Source of the DNA: a virus
Reading direction: 5' to 3' (one strand)
Length of the DNA stretch: 58,460 nt
Virus record (IMG/VR): IMGVR_UViG_3300028840_003750
Coordinates: 1 to 58,460 of that record
Numbering within the stretch: position 1 is the first letter of the stretch; the number at the start of each line of letters is the position of its first letter. The notes under the pieces are model-generated. The model did no database searches. It was not told the origin of the DNA and saw only the letters and a program-made list of their open reading frames with translations. Of the stretch, positions 22,846-32,217 are shown one piece after another. Position numbers and translations under genes: made by a program.

Positions 22846-23710
22846 GCAATGTTCCAGTAGGAATACCTGGCGAGCTGGCTGCCACAGGATTAAGCTCAAT
22901 AGCCTCCTCTAGGCTCATCCCATACTGACGCGCAAAGGCGTCAAGTGTTGTTGGGTTGACTACAATGAATCCGTTTTGCTTTCGCGCCTTATTACCTAGG
23001 CTTTTAGCCGTGTCGTCAAGGGCAGCCCAGAATTCCGTTAGTGCGTCAATAGCACCCGTGGCTACGAAGCTGTTAACAGCTATGGCAGTGTCAACCATAA
23101 GCTCAACTACTGCCTTTGCCTTGGTAATCAATGATAGCACATTGAGCTGAGCTAGGAATATGGCAGACTGAATAGCCCTGGCCATCTCTTCTAGCGAAAG
23201 CTCGAATGACTCAGAAGGCACCTCGATATCAATAGCTGATGCTGCGGTATCAGCTGCTGCTGCTACTGTAGCCAGGTCAGGTATATTGACGAAAAACTCC
23301 GATTGCTCGGCAGCTGGATCTTCTACATGTTTTTCAAAGTTGATCTGTACAGCTGCTCCAGCCCTATCCTGTGCTGTGATTCTTACGTTTCCACCTTTTA
23401 CAATAGCCTCATAGTTTCCCCTAACCGGATGCTCTAATGGTCCTGGTTTACCGTCAGATAGAATGGCCCACCATTCATTAAAGTGATTGGGGAAAGCGCC
23501 ACTGTATAGAGTGTTGTAGAACAGTAGAGTTATTGGGGTTGGCGGATGTATATCACCTGTATCTTCATGTCCTGCGCCGTCTACGTATGGCCATTCAATA
23601 CGGTTTTGCCTACGTCCAAACTGAAAGCTAATATCAGTATAACGCGAATGTGTAGATCCTCGCCACTTCAATGGCGGCAATCCCTCGATAACATTCCACG
23701 GATCTGTCAT
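22829..23710 (-). CDS. DNA-circularisation-type tail protein with LysM-like C-terminus
   Basis: A 293-residue protein. Residues 10-115 (PLKWRGSTHSRYTDISFQFGRRQNRIEWPYVDGAGHEDTGDI...) match the DNA_circ_N domain of Mu gp43-type tail proteins. A helical middle follows, and the C-terminal 45 residues (GFIVVNPTTLDAFARQYGMSLEEAIELNP) resemble a LysM module that could contact cell wall. Lies between the tape measure and hub genes. Confidence 0.75.
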   Translation of the reverse strand: MTDPWNVIEGLPPLKWRGSTHSRYTDISFQFGRRQNRIEWPYVDGAGHEDTGDIHPPTPITLLFYNTLYSGAFPNHFNEWWAILSDGKPGPLEHPVRGNYEAIVKGGNVRITAQDRAGAAVQINFEKHVEDPAAEQSEFFVNIPDLATVAAAADTAASAIDIEVPSESFELSLEEMARAIQSAIFLAQLNVLSLITKAKAVVELMVDTAIAVNSFVATGAIDALTEFWAALDDTAKSLGNKARKQNGFIVVNPTTLDAFARQYGMSLEEAIELNPVAASSPGIPTGTLLKYYA

Positions 23711-23712
23711 AG

Positions 23713-25977
23713 CTACAGCGCTTCTGCCAAAGAAGATACATCTGCAAATCGTCTCAATGCTGCTATTGCGGTATCGGCAGTATTTGCAAAAAGCCCAAGC
23801 TTTTGATTGGCTTCATCTGTATCAATGTCAACCATCTTTCCGCCAGGACCTCTTGCAGCCTTCTCTTCTGGCGTAAGATCTCTTTGCCCAATTGTTCTGC
23901 GAGCTGTCTCGGTTTGAGCAAGCTGAGCTATCAATCTCTGCTGCTCAGCTTGCTGCGCTTCGGTTTCACCACCAAAGAAGCTACGTCCAAGAAATCCACT
24001 GACACCAGGTTTCTGTAATGCATATAGACCCCGTCCGGTCATCTCTGCTGTTGTTGGGTCGGCTGCAACACTAGCTGCTATTTGCTTAGCAACTGTCTCG
24101 TTTACCCCTGCAGAGGTAAACCTCTTTACAAATTCCTGCTGTGTTATATCAGACACATCGCCTTTGAATACACCTTCTCTAGCCCCAGCTATCTGTGCCT
24201 CTGCCTTTAACCTTCTTTCACCAAGGGCTACAAGCTCAGCTCTGGCTTCAGGCGCAGCTCTGAAACCGGCTGGCCCACCAACTCGTCTTGTTAATCTCTC
24301 CTCTTCAACCTTTATCTTTTGCAGCTCTCGTTGACCCTCCTTTATTGCCATCTCTGGAGTTTTCGGCTTCTTGGATATGATTCCTAAAGCCTCAAGACCA
24401 TCAACAGCTAATCCTGCAGCTTCAGCCATGGCAGTAAAAGCTCTACCTGCGCCGCTAAAGTCTGTTGTCTCAATGAAACCAGCAATCTGCTGTATCGTAT
24501 CTGTAATAGCTGGTGTAAACTCTGAGTTAACCTGCGCAACAAGAGACTCCCATGCAGCTGTTAAGTTTGCGCTTGTCTGCTGCTGAGCAATACCTAGATC
24601 TTCCTCTATCTCTGTTCTTGCAGCTGATACGTTAGTAACATTGTCGATCTCTTGACGCAAACGCTGCATTGCAGTAGCGGTAGCAGCTGCCTCTTGCTCA
24701 GGTGTTGCCTTACCCTTGAATGGTGCTAGCTTTTCTTGACGTACCTTATTAAATAATGAGATCAGCGGGGAAACAGCACGGATCCCGCGAACGTCAAAGA
24801 TCTTTTGAAGCTGAGGTAGATTGCCCCTTGCGCCACCAATGATCTCAACAAGAAGATCCTGTATGTCCCTAGTCTGAGTCTTGCCCTTGTCTTTGAATAC
24901 TGAGACACCTGTCTCCTTTTTGATCATAGCCTCTTTTGCTACGACCTGCTTAAACATATTTTCAACAGCTGTTGCGGCTTCTTCACCGCTTGGTGTGGCA
25001 CGTCTGGCGATCTGTGTTAGTCCACCAAGTGTAGCTAATCCACCGGTCCCTCTAAGACCAAACCTGGCTGCAGCAGCAGCTATCTTGGGAAACTGAGCGG
25101 CTGCGTCCTCCATCTCAAAGGCGCCACGTTTACCCTGGATAGCCAAAAGAGCTAAAGCGTCTCCCATGTCTTCTACTGACTTAATGTCGAATTTCTCGAA
25201 CATGTCAGCGGCAGCCGAACCTATCGCTTCAAACTCAGTGCCTGTTGCTACAGCTATCTCAGCAAATACCTTCCCATATTCCCTAGCTAGTTCTAGCCTA
25301 CCAGTCTTGGAAACGAAACGCTCCTGAGCAGCTATAACACCACCAGCTTGTGCACCCCTTACATCTTGCGCTATACCCTCAGCCTCACGTCTTAGGGTTC
25401 GAGGATCAACCCTCCCTCCAACGGTGGTACCCTTAATAGCTAGCCTGGTAGCACGGTCCTGCAGCGCTATACCCTGGCGAGCAGCTAGCCCCGCTACACC
25501 GGTAGCGGCCAGCCCGATGGCGCCGATCCCACGGAGCGCCCCGCCAGCAACCCGGCCAGCGATCTGCCGAATCATCCGCGAGCGGGAGCGCTGGCGGCTC
25601 TGCGCTTGGCGCTGCTGTCGCCGGGCAGTGCGCTCTGCCTCCCGCCGAGCACGGCGCTCAGCCCGCAATCTGGCCCGCTCCTGCTGTTTCAGGAGGCGCA
25701 GATGGTGCCGTGCTGCCCGCTGCTGCGCCTGCCGTTGCGCTCGCTCTACACGCCGCACAGAAGCGAGCTGAGCCCGCTCCGTCGCCTTGACGGCCTTGAG
25801 CTGCTCCCGTTGCCGAGCTGCTGCTGCCTTCCGCGCCTCGGCCGCAGCACCACGCCCCATGCCCGTCGATCGCCTGACAGTGCGCTTGGTCCGCTTGGCT
25901 GACTGCTCGATCGAGCGGAACGCTCGACGCACCCCAGCCTGACCAGCTGCGCTGAAAGTGTAGCGGATATCAGGCAT
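23713..25977 (-). CDS. Tail tape measure protein
   Basis: A 754-residue tape measure, which sets tail length. It has an N-terminal Arg-rich coiled coil (residues 30-145, dense in ARQREQ and RAERRARREAERTARR), then GVAGLAARQGIALQDRATRLAIKGTTVGG and a TP901-type core with AAAQFPKIAAAAARFGLRGTGGLATLGGLTQIARRATPSGEEAATAVENMFKQV. At about 0.15 nm per residue this would give a tail near 110 nm (inference). The 5' part of the gene is much more GC-rich than the rest. Confidence 0.88.
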   Translation of the reverse strand: MPDIRYTFSAAGQAGVRRAFRSIEQSAKRTKRTVRRSTGMGRGAAAEARKAAAARQREQLKAVKATERAQLASVRRVERAQRQAQQRAARHHLRLLKQQERARLRAERRARREAERTARRQQRQAQSRQRSRSRMIRQIAGRVAGGALRGIGAIGLAATGVAGLAARQGIALQDRATRLAIKGTTVGGRVDPRTLRREAEGIAQDVRGAQAGGVIAAQERFVSKTGRLELAREYGKVFAEIAVATGTEFEAIGSAAADMFEKFDIKSVEDMGDALALLAIQGKRGAFEMEDAAAQFPKIAAAAARFGLRGTGGLATLGGLTQIARRATPSGEEAATAVENMFKQVVAKEAMIKKETGVSVFKDKGKTQTRDIQDLLVEIIGGARGNLPQLQKIFDVRGIRAVSPLISLFNKVRQEKLAPFKGKATPEQEAAATATAMQRLRQEIDNVTNVSAARTEIEEDLGIAQQQTSANLTAAWESLVAQVNSEFTPAITDTIQQIAGFIETTDFSGAGRAFTAMAEAAGLAVDGLEALGIISKKPKTPEMAIKEGQRELQKIKVEEERLTRRVGGPAGFRAAPEARAELVALGERRLKAEAQIAGAREGVFKGDVSDITQQEFVKRFTSAGVNETVAKQIAASVAADPTTAEMTGRGLYALQKPGVSGFLGRSFFGGETEAQQAEQQRLIAQLAQTETARRTIGQRDLTPEEKAARGPGGKMVDIDTDEANQKLGLFANTADTAIAALRRFADVSSLAEAL

Positions 25978-25984
25978 ATCGTGC

Positions 25985-26011
25985 TATAGTTTCAAGCGAA
26001 ACGGAGCAATC
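25985..26011 (+). promoter_or_regulatory. Cassette E extended -10 promoter with degenerate palindrome
   Basis: TGC-TATAGT (-10 at 25985-25990) is close to consensus, but no -35 is visible. The palindrome is eroded to AGTTTCAAGCGAAACG: both GTTTC/GAAAC arms are kept while the CACGTG centre is lost. GGAG precedes ATGATG. Confidence 0.55.
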
Positions 26012-26101
26012 ATGATGGGTTGTAGCTTAGTGCCACAAGGGCTTGTGTGCATACCAAGAGCACCTAACGACGATGGTGTAATCGTAGAGTGTTGGCTCTA
26101 G
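26012..26101 (+). CDS. Micro-protein, cassette E
   Basis: A 29-codon frame with ATGATG behind ACGGAGCAATC, in a leader that copies those of cassettes A, C and D. Peptide MMGCSLVPQGLVCIPRAPND continues to ECWL and has three cysteines. Its stop overlaps the stop of the converging leftward gene by four bases. The conserved leader is the main reason to call it. Confidence 0.45.
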   Translation: MMGCSLVPQGLVCIPRAPNDDGVIVECWL

Positions 26102-26457
26102 CGACGTCTACCAGCTCGGCTAGTGATCCGTCGGATCATAGCATCGATATCCATACCTGCTATGATACCGATCTGCGTGAAGTTTGAGAAACCTCTAGCT
26201 TGCACGAAAATCCCATATAGCACGCTAGCGCTTCCCATTGCCAGCTCTACCAGCCACCCATCTCGTGAGTTGCTAAGCTTTTTGGCAGTAGTTGCTTTGC
26301 GTAAGTTGGTTGTACGGTCCTGGTAAGTCTTGGTAGCTAGCTCTTCTGCCGCTGCTGCCTCTGCTATAGCCATTGCCTCAGACTCGATGCTATCGAGATC
26401 TGAAAGCGCAGAAGCAGCATGCTGACTGACATTGTCAGTCTGTCTTACCATTATCAT
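26098..26457 (-). CDS. Protein between tail chaperone-position and tape measure genes
   Basis: A 119-residue protein with an acidic helical N-terminal half (SALSDLDSIESEAMAIAEAAAAEELATKTYQ) and a basic C-terminus (RRITSRAGRRR). It overlaps the preceding gene by 23 bp in a different frame. The position directly before the tape measure is that of the extended tail-assembly chaperone, but no classical slippery heptamer is visible. Confidence 0.6.
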   Translation of the reverse strand: MIMVRQTDNVSQHAASALSDLDSIESEAMAIAEAAAAEELATKTYQDRTTNLRKATTAKKLSNSRDGWLVELAMGSASVLYGIFVQARGFSNFTQIGIIAGMDIDAMIRRITSRAGRRR

Positions 26458-27337
26458 CTTTGGTCACGTCTATGTATTTGTCTTGCAATGCGCAACCTGC
26501 ATGATGATGTGGACCAGGTGTTGACGGATCTGAACATAGACAAGAGCATAATATACGCTCATCGTCTGCCTGGTTATCGATCTCAGGCTCTGGCTTATGC
26601 CAATCACCTACCAGATCCTGACATACCTTTTCCCATCCTTCTTCGCCATTAAGCGCAGCCTTCATGGCATCGACTGCTGCTAGCCGATCTGTATCCCAGC
26701 GCATAGTAAACAGGCATAGAAGATTGGTTAGCACCTCCCTGTTATACATTGCTAGCAACGCTTCTGGCATGTCGGCAATGTCAAATGCCGCCACAAGCTT
26801 TTCTCTTTCTTCGTCAAGATCAAGCTCCTCGGCAAGAGGTAGCCCGAGCATGCGAGCTATAGCCTCATTATAGAGGTTTACCAGCCCGTTAAGTGAAAAC
26901 GTATCAAAAATATCACGCATGAATGTAGGCGTGATAAACGAGCGTTTAGACGGATTTTCTGGATCTCGAGCAGCTCTGAACAGAGCCTGGATTGTTCCCT
27001 CATCTACGGTTACAGCAGGATCCTCTCTGAATGAATCAGAGCCTTTCCCAGCATGCTTAGCCAACGATGCTGTATGAGCATGAGCCGCTACAAGAGCTAG
27101 ATTGTCATCTGTCTTCTTGTTGAGCCTAAAGACAATATCAAGAGGGAAGTCTGTTCCGTCATGATCGACTAAGCTACCTAGTACAGCTGATGCGTCAACC
27201 TTCAGCTCTTTTTGCTTGGCTGAATGCAACGCAGCTGATAGCTTGCTTATATGACGCTCCTCACGCTTTGGGGCACCTGGCTCATCTCTTGAATACTTCT
27301 GTCTAAGCGTGTCCTCAATACCTTGATTGTTTGGCAC
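26435..27337 (-). CDS. Probable tail assembly protein
   Basis: A 300-residue, largely helical acidic protein between the tube and tape measure genes. It has SLNGLVNLYNEAIARMLGLPLAEELDLDEEREKLVAAFDIADM in the centre and, at the end, a Cys/His cluster (CSCLCSDPSTPGPHHHAGC) that may bind metal. Gene order suggests a tail-assembly chaperone; no sequence family is recognised. Confidence 0.6.
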   Translation of the reverse strand: MPNNQGIEDTLRQKYSRDEPGAPKREERHISKLSAALHSAKQKELKVDASAVLGSLVDHDGTDFPLDIVFRLNKKTDDNLALVAAHAHTASLAKHAGKGSDSFREDPAVTVDEGTIQALFRAARDPENPSKRSFITPTFMRDIFDTFSLNGLVNLYNEAIARMLGLPLAEELDLDEEREKLVAAFDIADMPEALLAMYNREVLTNLLCLFTMRWDTDRLAAVDAMKAALNGEEGWEKVCQDLVGDWHKPEPEIDNQADDERILCSCLCSDPSTPGPHHHAGCALQDKYIDVTKDDNGKTD

Positions 27338-27339
27338 TG

Positions 27340-27957
27340 TTATCTCAGTTTCATTGGCCTAGAAAACCTAGGCTTAGGTGGTGGCTTGTGCTTTTCAGAC
27401 AGCTTCATAGCAGCCATAACACATAGCCAATGTCCGTCTGTTAGCTGCTGCTGTGGCAGCCCATAGTATCTATCAGGCTCTGGCGCCCCTGTCCAGCCAT
27501 TTTTGCATTGAGCTAACGACACTGCTTGCTGTACATTGCTGATATGCTCAGCCCCGATCGCAAGAGTCTCGATCCACGCTTCTGAGTCAATTCTGCCGAA
27601 TGTTGGAGATACATCAAGCAACGGTTGAACTACAGCTGAGGCTAGCAGATTGAAGTCTACAGTGTGTAGATCCATTATCTCGCCCAGTGATCCAAACACA
27701 GGGATATCACCCTCATGTAAGCTTAGTACTATAAGCCTTGCCTGAACGATTGAATCTCTGATAACCTTAGCCTCTGAATCGCTTTCGTCAAAAGCCTCCT
27801 CTATCTCGATGCTTGTTAGCCCATAAACGAAAGTTGGGCACCCTGGCCGCACAATACCCGGAAACGGAAGCGAAACAGGTAAGCGCGGCCTAGGTGCCCG
27901 GTTTAGCAACCGGAACAAGCGCTCCGGAGACAGGTGCTGTGGTGGCTGCCGTAGCAC
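27340..27957 (-). CDS. Probable tail assembly protein
   Basis: A 205-residue protein next to the tube gene. The first 35 residues are Arg/Pro-rich and encoded by a GC-rich patch. The remainder is helical with a GWTGAPEPDRYYGLPQQQLTDGHWLCVMAAM segment. Its position is that of the first tail-assembly chaperone; family not recognised. Confidence 0.6.
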   Translation of the reverse strand: MLRQPPQHLSPERLFRLLNRAPRPRLPVSLPFPGIVRPGCPTFVYGLTSIEIEEAFDESDSEAKVIRDSIVQARLIVLSLHEGDIPVFGSLGEIMDLHTVDFNLLASAVVQPLLDVSPTFGRIDSEAWIETLAIGAEHISNVQQAVSLAQCKNGWTGAPEPDRYYGLPQQQLTDGHWLCVMAAMKLSEKHKPPPKPRFSRPMKLR

Positions 27958-27971
27958 TTGGCTACACTATG

Positions 27972-28352
27972 CTACTCCCACTTGGGAACCTTCCCGACTG
28001 ACTGAAGCTCGTATGCAGCGGTTGTCGCAGTCCCGGTACCACTTGAGATTGTAATAGATCGCACAAGGAATGCAGCGTTGATCTCCTTGGTTGACCCAAT
28101 CTGCTGTACTACAACGTTTAGCTCAGCATACTCAAGCTTTGCTTTTACCAGATCAACCTCCAGACCAAAGGCTGGGTTAATTGCATTAGTGCCACTTATA
28201 CGGCACTTCTGCGGACCAGGGCTAACGCCAGCTGCTCCCTCTACAACAGTATCAACATCCTGATCGTTATCTCCCCATTCAACCTGAGCATCAGTGTTCT
28301 CGGCAAAAAGAACACCTTCGATTGTTATGATTAGCTGAGTATACAGTGCCAT
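27972..28352 (-). CDS. Tail tube protein
   Basis: A 126-residue protein immediately after the sheath gene, the invariant place of the tail tube in contractile phages. The sequence is a compact beta-barrel pattern (YTQLIITIEGVLFAENTDAQVEWGDNDQDVDTVVEGAAGVSPGP and KLEYAELNVVVQQIGSTKEINAAFLVRSITISSGTG). The size suits a tube subunit. Confidence 0.75.
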   Translation of the reverse strand: MALYTQLIITIEGVLFAENTDAQVEWGDNDQDVDTVVEGAAGVSPGPQKCRISGTNAINPAFGLEVDLVKAKLEYAELNVVVQQIGSTKEINAAFLVRSITISSGTGTATTAAYELQSVGKVPKWE

Positions 28353-28360
28353 AATGACCT

Positions 28361-29929
28361 CTAGTAGCTCGGACCGCCTTCGCCGATCTCAGCTTCCCAT
28401 GAGATTCGATGTAGCACAGCCTGAACGGTACACTTGGTCGGAAAACCACCGCGACCATTATGGTTCACCTGGATAGAATCGATCATCTCTTGCACCCTAT
28501 CAGGTCTAAGCAATGGCCCATCGTAAACCCCAAGCGGGTTATTGCCAGCCATATCCTCAATAAGAAGCTTGAGCATTGAGCGAATATGGCGCGGGATAGA
28601 TGTTCTTGCCGGCGGCGGCTGATTACCAATAGGATCATCTGCAGCATTAGGTTGTTTAGTGGAATCCCATCTCTGGGCAGCAACAGCCCAGAACAGAGTG
28701 ACCACAGAGAAGATATGCCCCTCTCTTGCACGATAATCAGGAAGAAGACTATCGCTCAATGAGCGTGTTAAAACGGTCCTTGTTAGCTGGGGTGTATTGT
28801 TCCCAATAACCCGCATGCTGGAGATACCAGCATTCAGATCTGCCTTTACCTCTGCAGCATTATGACGATCAGACACATTGAAAGGAATTGGAATGCCACT
28901 AGTAACGATTTCGTTACAATTAGCTGCCGGGTATGCAATCTCTCGCTGACGTAGCAATGAGCAGAAGTGTGCCGCAAGCATTGCGGTTGTTAAGTCCGAC
29001 CCTTGCTGTCGAATAGCCCTGGCCTGGACAGTGTTACACTGAGCTGATTGAGTAACAGAAGCACCTTGCGGCTGTGTACACACTAGACCAAAGTGAGCTT
29101 GCTGATCTTTTGCATTCACAGGCAGCAGCTGAGCTTTGAGCATAGCGAGGTACTCGCCAAGCCCGTTATCTGTTGCTGTTAGCGTCGTGCTAGCTGTCTT
29201 GGCAAGCACATGGTAGAACCAATTACCAGTGGCGATATTAGCAATGGCGGCTGACCAATCATCGTCTCCACCACCTGCTGTTATCGTGCTCTTTGCAAGT
29301 GACTGAGTATTACCAGTACCAGATAGCACCTTTATCCGAATGCCATGAGTCGCATCTGCCCCGATGATCTGATCTCCCCTTGGGCCTTTCTGGGCAGCGA
29401 TTACGTCAACCTTCCAGTCAGGTCCAGCGCCATCAATGGCGGCAACAGCTGTTACCTGTAACCTACCCTCATCCCAGCCATTCAGGGCATCCGCCAAACC
29501 CTCAGCAGTAGTCTGCTGATTATCACCATCTTCAGCTGAATATGTTGGGTACTCACTATGGCAATGCAGCTGCCAAGTTGTAGCCTTATCGGATACACCG
29601 CTTACTACTAGCTTTACTGCAGCATTTGCCCCTGCTGACTCAGTTGCAGCACATGCCCAGATTGTCTGATCTTGCGGTTGAGATACCTGTTGCCTATACA
29701 TGGCATACAGCTCTGACCGATCTCCGAATCTAGCACGAGCATCAGCATCATCTCTGATTGGATTGTCTTGATCTACAACATCCAATGGCTCAGAGCCGGC
29801 CGATGTACGGTTGCCAACTAGCAGCACGCCACGCTCCGGGGCTTGTCCAGCGCTTGGACCAATGGCGAAAAGATACTCCCGATAAACACCGGGAGTCGGA
29901 TCAAACGGATCTCTGCCTGTAAGAGTCAT
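28361..29929 (-). CDS. Tail sheath protein (Mu gpL-like)
   Basis: A 522-residue contractile sheath subunit. Recognisable features are the N-terminal TPGVYREYLFAIGPSAGQAPERGVLLVGNRTSAG, a long variable middle domain, an AREGHIFSVVTLFWAVAAQRWDS segment, and the C-terminal KCTVQAVLHRISWEAEIGEGG strand that interlocks neighbouring subunits. It drives contraction over the tube encoded next. Confidence 0.88.
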   Translation of the reverse strand: MTLTGRDPFDPTPGVYREYLFAIGPSAGQAPERGVLLVGNRTSAGSEPLDVVDQDNPIRDDADARARFGDRSELYAMYRQQVSQPQDQTIWACAATESAGANAAVKLVVSGVSDKATTWQLHCHSEYPTYSAEDGDNQQTTAEGLADALNGWDEGRLQVTAVAAIDGAGPDWKVDVIAAQKGPRGDQIIGADATHGIRIKVLSGTGNTQSLAKSTITAGGGDDDWSAAIANIATGNWFYHVLAKTASTTLTATDNGLGEYLAMLKAQLLPVNAKDQQAHFGLVCTQPQGASVTQSAQCNTVQARAIRQQGSDLTTAMLAAHFCSLLRQREIAYPAANCNEIVTSGIPIPFNVSDRHNAAEVKADLNAGISSMRVIGNNTPQLTRTVLTRSLSDSLLPDYRAREGHIFSVVTLFWAVAAQRWDSTKQPNAADDPIGNQPPPARTSIPRHIRSMLKLLIEDMAGNNPLGVYDGPLLRPDRVQEMIDSIQVNHNGRGGFPTKCTVQAVLHRISWEAEIGEGGPSY

Positions 29930-29935
29930 TACCTG

Positions 29936-30280
29936 CTACCTCCCACTGCTAGGCGGTGGGCTTGTTTGAGCAATAGAAGCAATAAGCTTTTCATGAGCTT
30001 CATTACGCGTTTTGAAGATTCCTCTTTCAAGTATCTCAAGCTCACCCTGTTTTTCAGCCTTAAGCAAATACCTGTTGTCTACCTTATCGGTAAACTCAGG
30101 GAAAACCTCAGCTACTGGCTCATACAGCTCATGAAGCTTATACCCTTCATAGGTTGGGCTATCATAACCAGTTACCTGGATACCTGGCTTTCGCTTCATA
30201 CCAGCAAAGCGCAATGGCCTACCAGAGGGGTGCATTACAAGATGAGGTGGAATACCCCTCACCAAAAGATATCGCATCAT
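29936..30280 (-). CDS. Small head-tail region protein
   Basis: A 114-residue protein just before the sheath gene. Basic N-terminal half (PHLVMHPSGRPLRFAGMKRKPGIQVTGYDSPTYEGYKLHELYEP), helical C-terminal half. It overlaps its upstream neighbour by four bases. In Mu a small DUF2635 protein is in this place, but the match is not clear. Confidence 0.55.
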   Translation of the reverse strand: MMRYLLVRGIPPHLVMHPSGRPLRFAGMKRKPGIQVTGYDSPTYEGYKLHELYEPVAEVFPEFTDKVDNRYLLKAEKQGELEILERGIFKTRNEAHEKLIASIAQTSPPPSSGR

Positions 30281-30828
30281 GGTGTCATACTCCCGGCCCT
30301 AAGCAGGTGCCATTGAGTGTCTTGAAAACGGAGATCAACGAACCAAGCCTTAGAAGCTGGAAGCGTTATCAATGAAACACTGGGCCCAGAAGGCGCAACC
30401 TCGGAAAAAATCTCATATGTATAAGCCTCAGTGTCTAGCCTTGTAATAGTCAGCTTTGTCCCATTTTGCACTAATGCAACGTTGGGAGCATCAGCTGTAT
30501 ATGCGCCTATTGTAAGCTGACGATTTGCAGTAAGCGTATTAGCTGGCAAAAAACGAACGAGCTTCTTGTCAGCTCGTATCGTTGCATCTTCATTCGCTAG
30601 ATTATCACCAGCATCATCTTGCTCAACTGGCACCCATCTTCCAGCATTCCCGCCAACATGGTTAAGGATATAGTAGCCATCTGCATAGCTAGCATCGCCT
30701 GGCACCCATTGCCTAAGCAGATTAGGCGCATCTAGCGTGATTGCGTAATGAGGAACAATCGGGCCCGGCCGCGCTGATAGGTTTTCAGCGGTTGGATAAA
30801 TCTCAATCGTGCGTATTGAAAGCGCCAT
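30277..30828 (-). CDS. Virion beta protein with a GRWVPV motif
   Basis: A 183-residue protein. It contains VGGNAGRWVPVEQ, similar to the GRWINLV/GRWLRLI repeats of the fibre-like protein at 40105-41445, followed by NTLTANRQLTIGAYTADAPNVALVQNGTKLTITRL. These are typical of phage decoration or fibre proteins. The rightward cassette F promoter overlaps its start region. Confidence 0.55.
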   Translation of the reverse strand: MALSIRTIEIYPTAENLSARPGPIVPHYAITLDAPNLLRQWVPGDASYADGYYILNHVGGNAGRWVPVEQDDAGDNLANEDATIRADKKLVRFLPANTLTANRQLTIGAYTADAPNVALVQNGTKLTITRLDTEAYTYEIFSEVAPSGPSVSLITLPASKAWFVDLRFQDTQWHLLRAGSMTP

Positions 30829-30866
30829 CGAAACGTGCTAGGCTAGAAGGTGAAACGGAGGAAGAT
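30816..30866 (+). promoter_or_regulatory. Cassette F promoter
   Basis: TTGAAA 30816-30821, 17-bp spacer, TGC-TAGGCT with the -10 at 30839-30844, then a GTGAAACGGAGGAAG leader. Only the right half of the palindrome (GTGAAAC) remains. The leader is closely related to that of the 41.5-kb cassette. Confidence 0.72.
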
Positions 30867-31151
30867 ATGAGCGGTTTCCAATGCTACTGCTTCAGTCATG
30901 CTGACAAGGTTATAGCTGAAGGATTAGATGATGCTTGGACTATATGGTGCGAGCATACAGGCGAGTCAAAAGAAGACTATGTTGAATACGATAACCCTCG
31001 TCTAATGAGACTAGATGAAAAGATAACCATCTGGTGCGAAAAGGATGGTAACATATCAGAGCCTGGAAATGGCGCCATACCTCTTAGCTATACTGTTGCT
31101 TTTTGGATAGCTATGGAAGGTCGTGGTTTTCTTTGCTCAACAGAGTGGTAG
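30867..31151 (+). CDS. Cassette F protein 1
   Basis: A 94-residue acidic protein (MSGFQCYCFSHADKVIAEGL...) containing the repeated phrase TIWCE (WTIWCEHTG and ITIWCEKDG). A GGAGG ribosome site is six bases upstream. It lies against the surrounding late genes. Function unknown. Confidence 0.68.
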   Translation: MSGFQCYCFSHADKVIAEGLDDAWTIWCEHTGESKEDYVEYDNPRLMRLDEKITIWCEKDGNISEPGNGAIPLSYTVAFWIAMEGRGFLCSTEW

Positions 31152-31153
31152 CT

Positions 31154-31459
31154 ATGCTTGAACCAGTTAAGACCATCCTGGTAGTAAAAGACAATGCTTC
31201 ACCGCAGCTATGCAGGGTCAGTGAAGCTAGCTTTCGTTTACATACCAGGTTTAGACTTGCCGATGAGGCTAGAGAGTATAGACAATACCTAGGTGAGCTT
31301 TTCGGATGGGTACCAGAAACAACCTACATATGCTCAATATGTGGGAACGAGAAAGACAGGGCGATGGGCTATTATGGCCCAAGTAATACATGCGTAAACT
31401 GCTATGTAGCTAACGGGAAAAGATACCCAAACAGGTGGATAGATCCATTCAAAGACTAG
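31154..31459 (+). CDS. Cassette F zinc-ribbon protein
   Basis: A 101-residue protein with a helical N-terminal part (EASFRLHTRFRLADEAREYRQYLGELFGW) and a C-terminal CSICGNEKDRAMGYYGPSNTCVNC zinc ribbon. ATG 31154 follows the previous stop by two bases. Its end overlaps the end of the converging leftward gene by four bases. Probably a nucleic-acid- or protein-binding adaptor. Confidence 0.65.
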   Translation: MLEPVKTILVVKDNASPQLCRVSEASFRLHTRFRLADEAREYRQYLGELFGWVPETTYICSICGNEKDRAMGYYGPSNTCVNCYVANGKRYPNRWIDPFKD

Positions 31460-32217
31460 ATCCCATCTGGTGTGTAGCTACCGTCTGGATAGGTAAACGT
31501 CCTTTCCAGCACAGGTACGCCGTCATGACAGATGCTCACAGGGCTATCTGCTATTGGTATAGTTACGCTTGATTGTTTGGTTAGCTCTTCTACCTCAACG
31601 ATGGCTACCAGAGCAGGATAGTCCTTGCCGCTTGCTTTCGCTCCAACCTTAAAGACAGAAGCGTCATCAATACCGATCCGTCTAATTGCTCTGCTACCTA
31701 TGAAGCGAAAGTCCCATGTAGCTGTATCCCCTATCAGATCTTTGACATAGGTTCCAGTTGCTACTCCGTCATACCCAGACTGTGGGAATGTCGGGTGAAA
31801 CCCATCGTTGCTACACTGTGTTAGCACAGAAGCAACAGCATTCAATAGTCCTGTTCGAAGCTCCAACGCTGCACGACTAGGCAGCTCTTCAGCAATATAC
31901 ATTAGATGTATATTGCGTAGTCGTCGCACTATGAACGTGGTGAACAGTGACTCTGTGCTTTGACCTGGCCACCATATATACAGCGATGGGACAGGTCGCT
32001 TAACCTTATGTCCCCTTGGCTCGTCAGGATCGAAGTCGAAGGCATGTTTGCTAGGAACAGCTTGTGATGATGTGCCGTTGAGCTTGGCTAGCTTGGTGTT
32101 TAGGTTTGCATTGAGACAATGAGCATAGAAGTCCAGCAGCAAAGAGACAACAGGATCTGATAGCTTCTCCTGTGCTCTCCCAGCTGGTATCGGTAGCTCT
32201 AATGCCCCTACGCTCAT
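31456..32217 (-). CDS. Head-tail region virion protein
   Basis: A 253-residue protein between connector genes and the sheath, the position of the tail terminator/completion proteins. It has an N-terminal helix (SDPVVSLLLDFYAHCLNANLNTKLAKL), a VPSLYIWWPGQSTESLFTTFIVRRLRNIHLMYI strand-rich centre and RTGLLNAVASVLTQ helix. No family assigned; coupled to its neighbour by a four-base overlap. Confidence 0.6.
   Translation of the reverse strand: MSVGALELPIPAGRAQEKLSDPVVSLLLDFYAHCLNANLNTKLAKLNGTSSQAVPSKHAFDFDPDEPRGHKVKRPVPSLYIWWPGQSTESLFTTFIVRRLRNIHLMYIAEELPSRAALELRTGLLNAVASVLTQCSNDGFHPTFPQSGYDGVATGTYVKDLIGDTATWDFRFIGSRAIRRIGIDDASVFKVGAKASGKDYPALVAIVEVEELTKQSSVTIPIADSPVSICHDGVPVLERTFTYPDGSYTPDGI

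Noticed and set aside
25430-25770. Rightward frames opposite the tape measure N-terminus
   Set aside because: They arise from the GC-rich, Arg-coding antisense strand and have no ribosome sites.
26435-26457. Programmed frameshift joining the two genes before the tape measure
   Set aside because: The overlap is in the expected place, but a shift of +1 or -2 within a short window would be needed and no slippery sequence is visible; the downstream gene has its own ATG.
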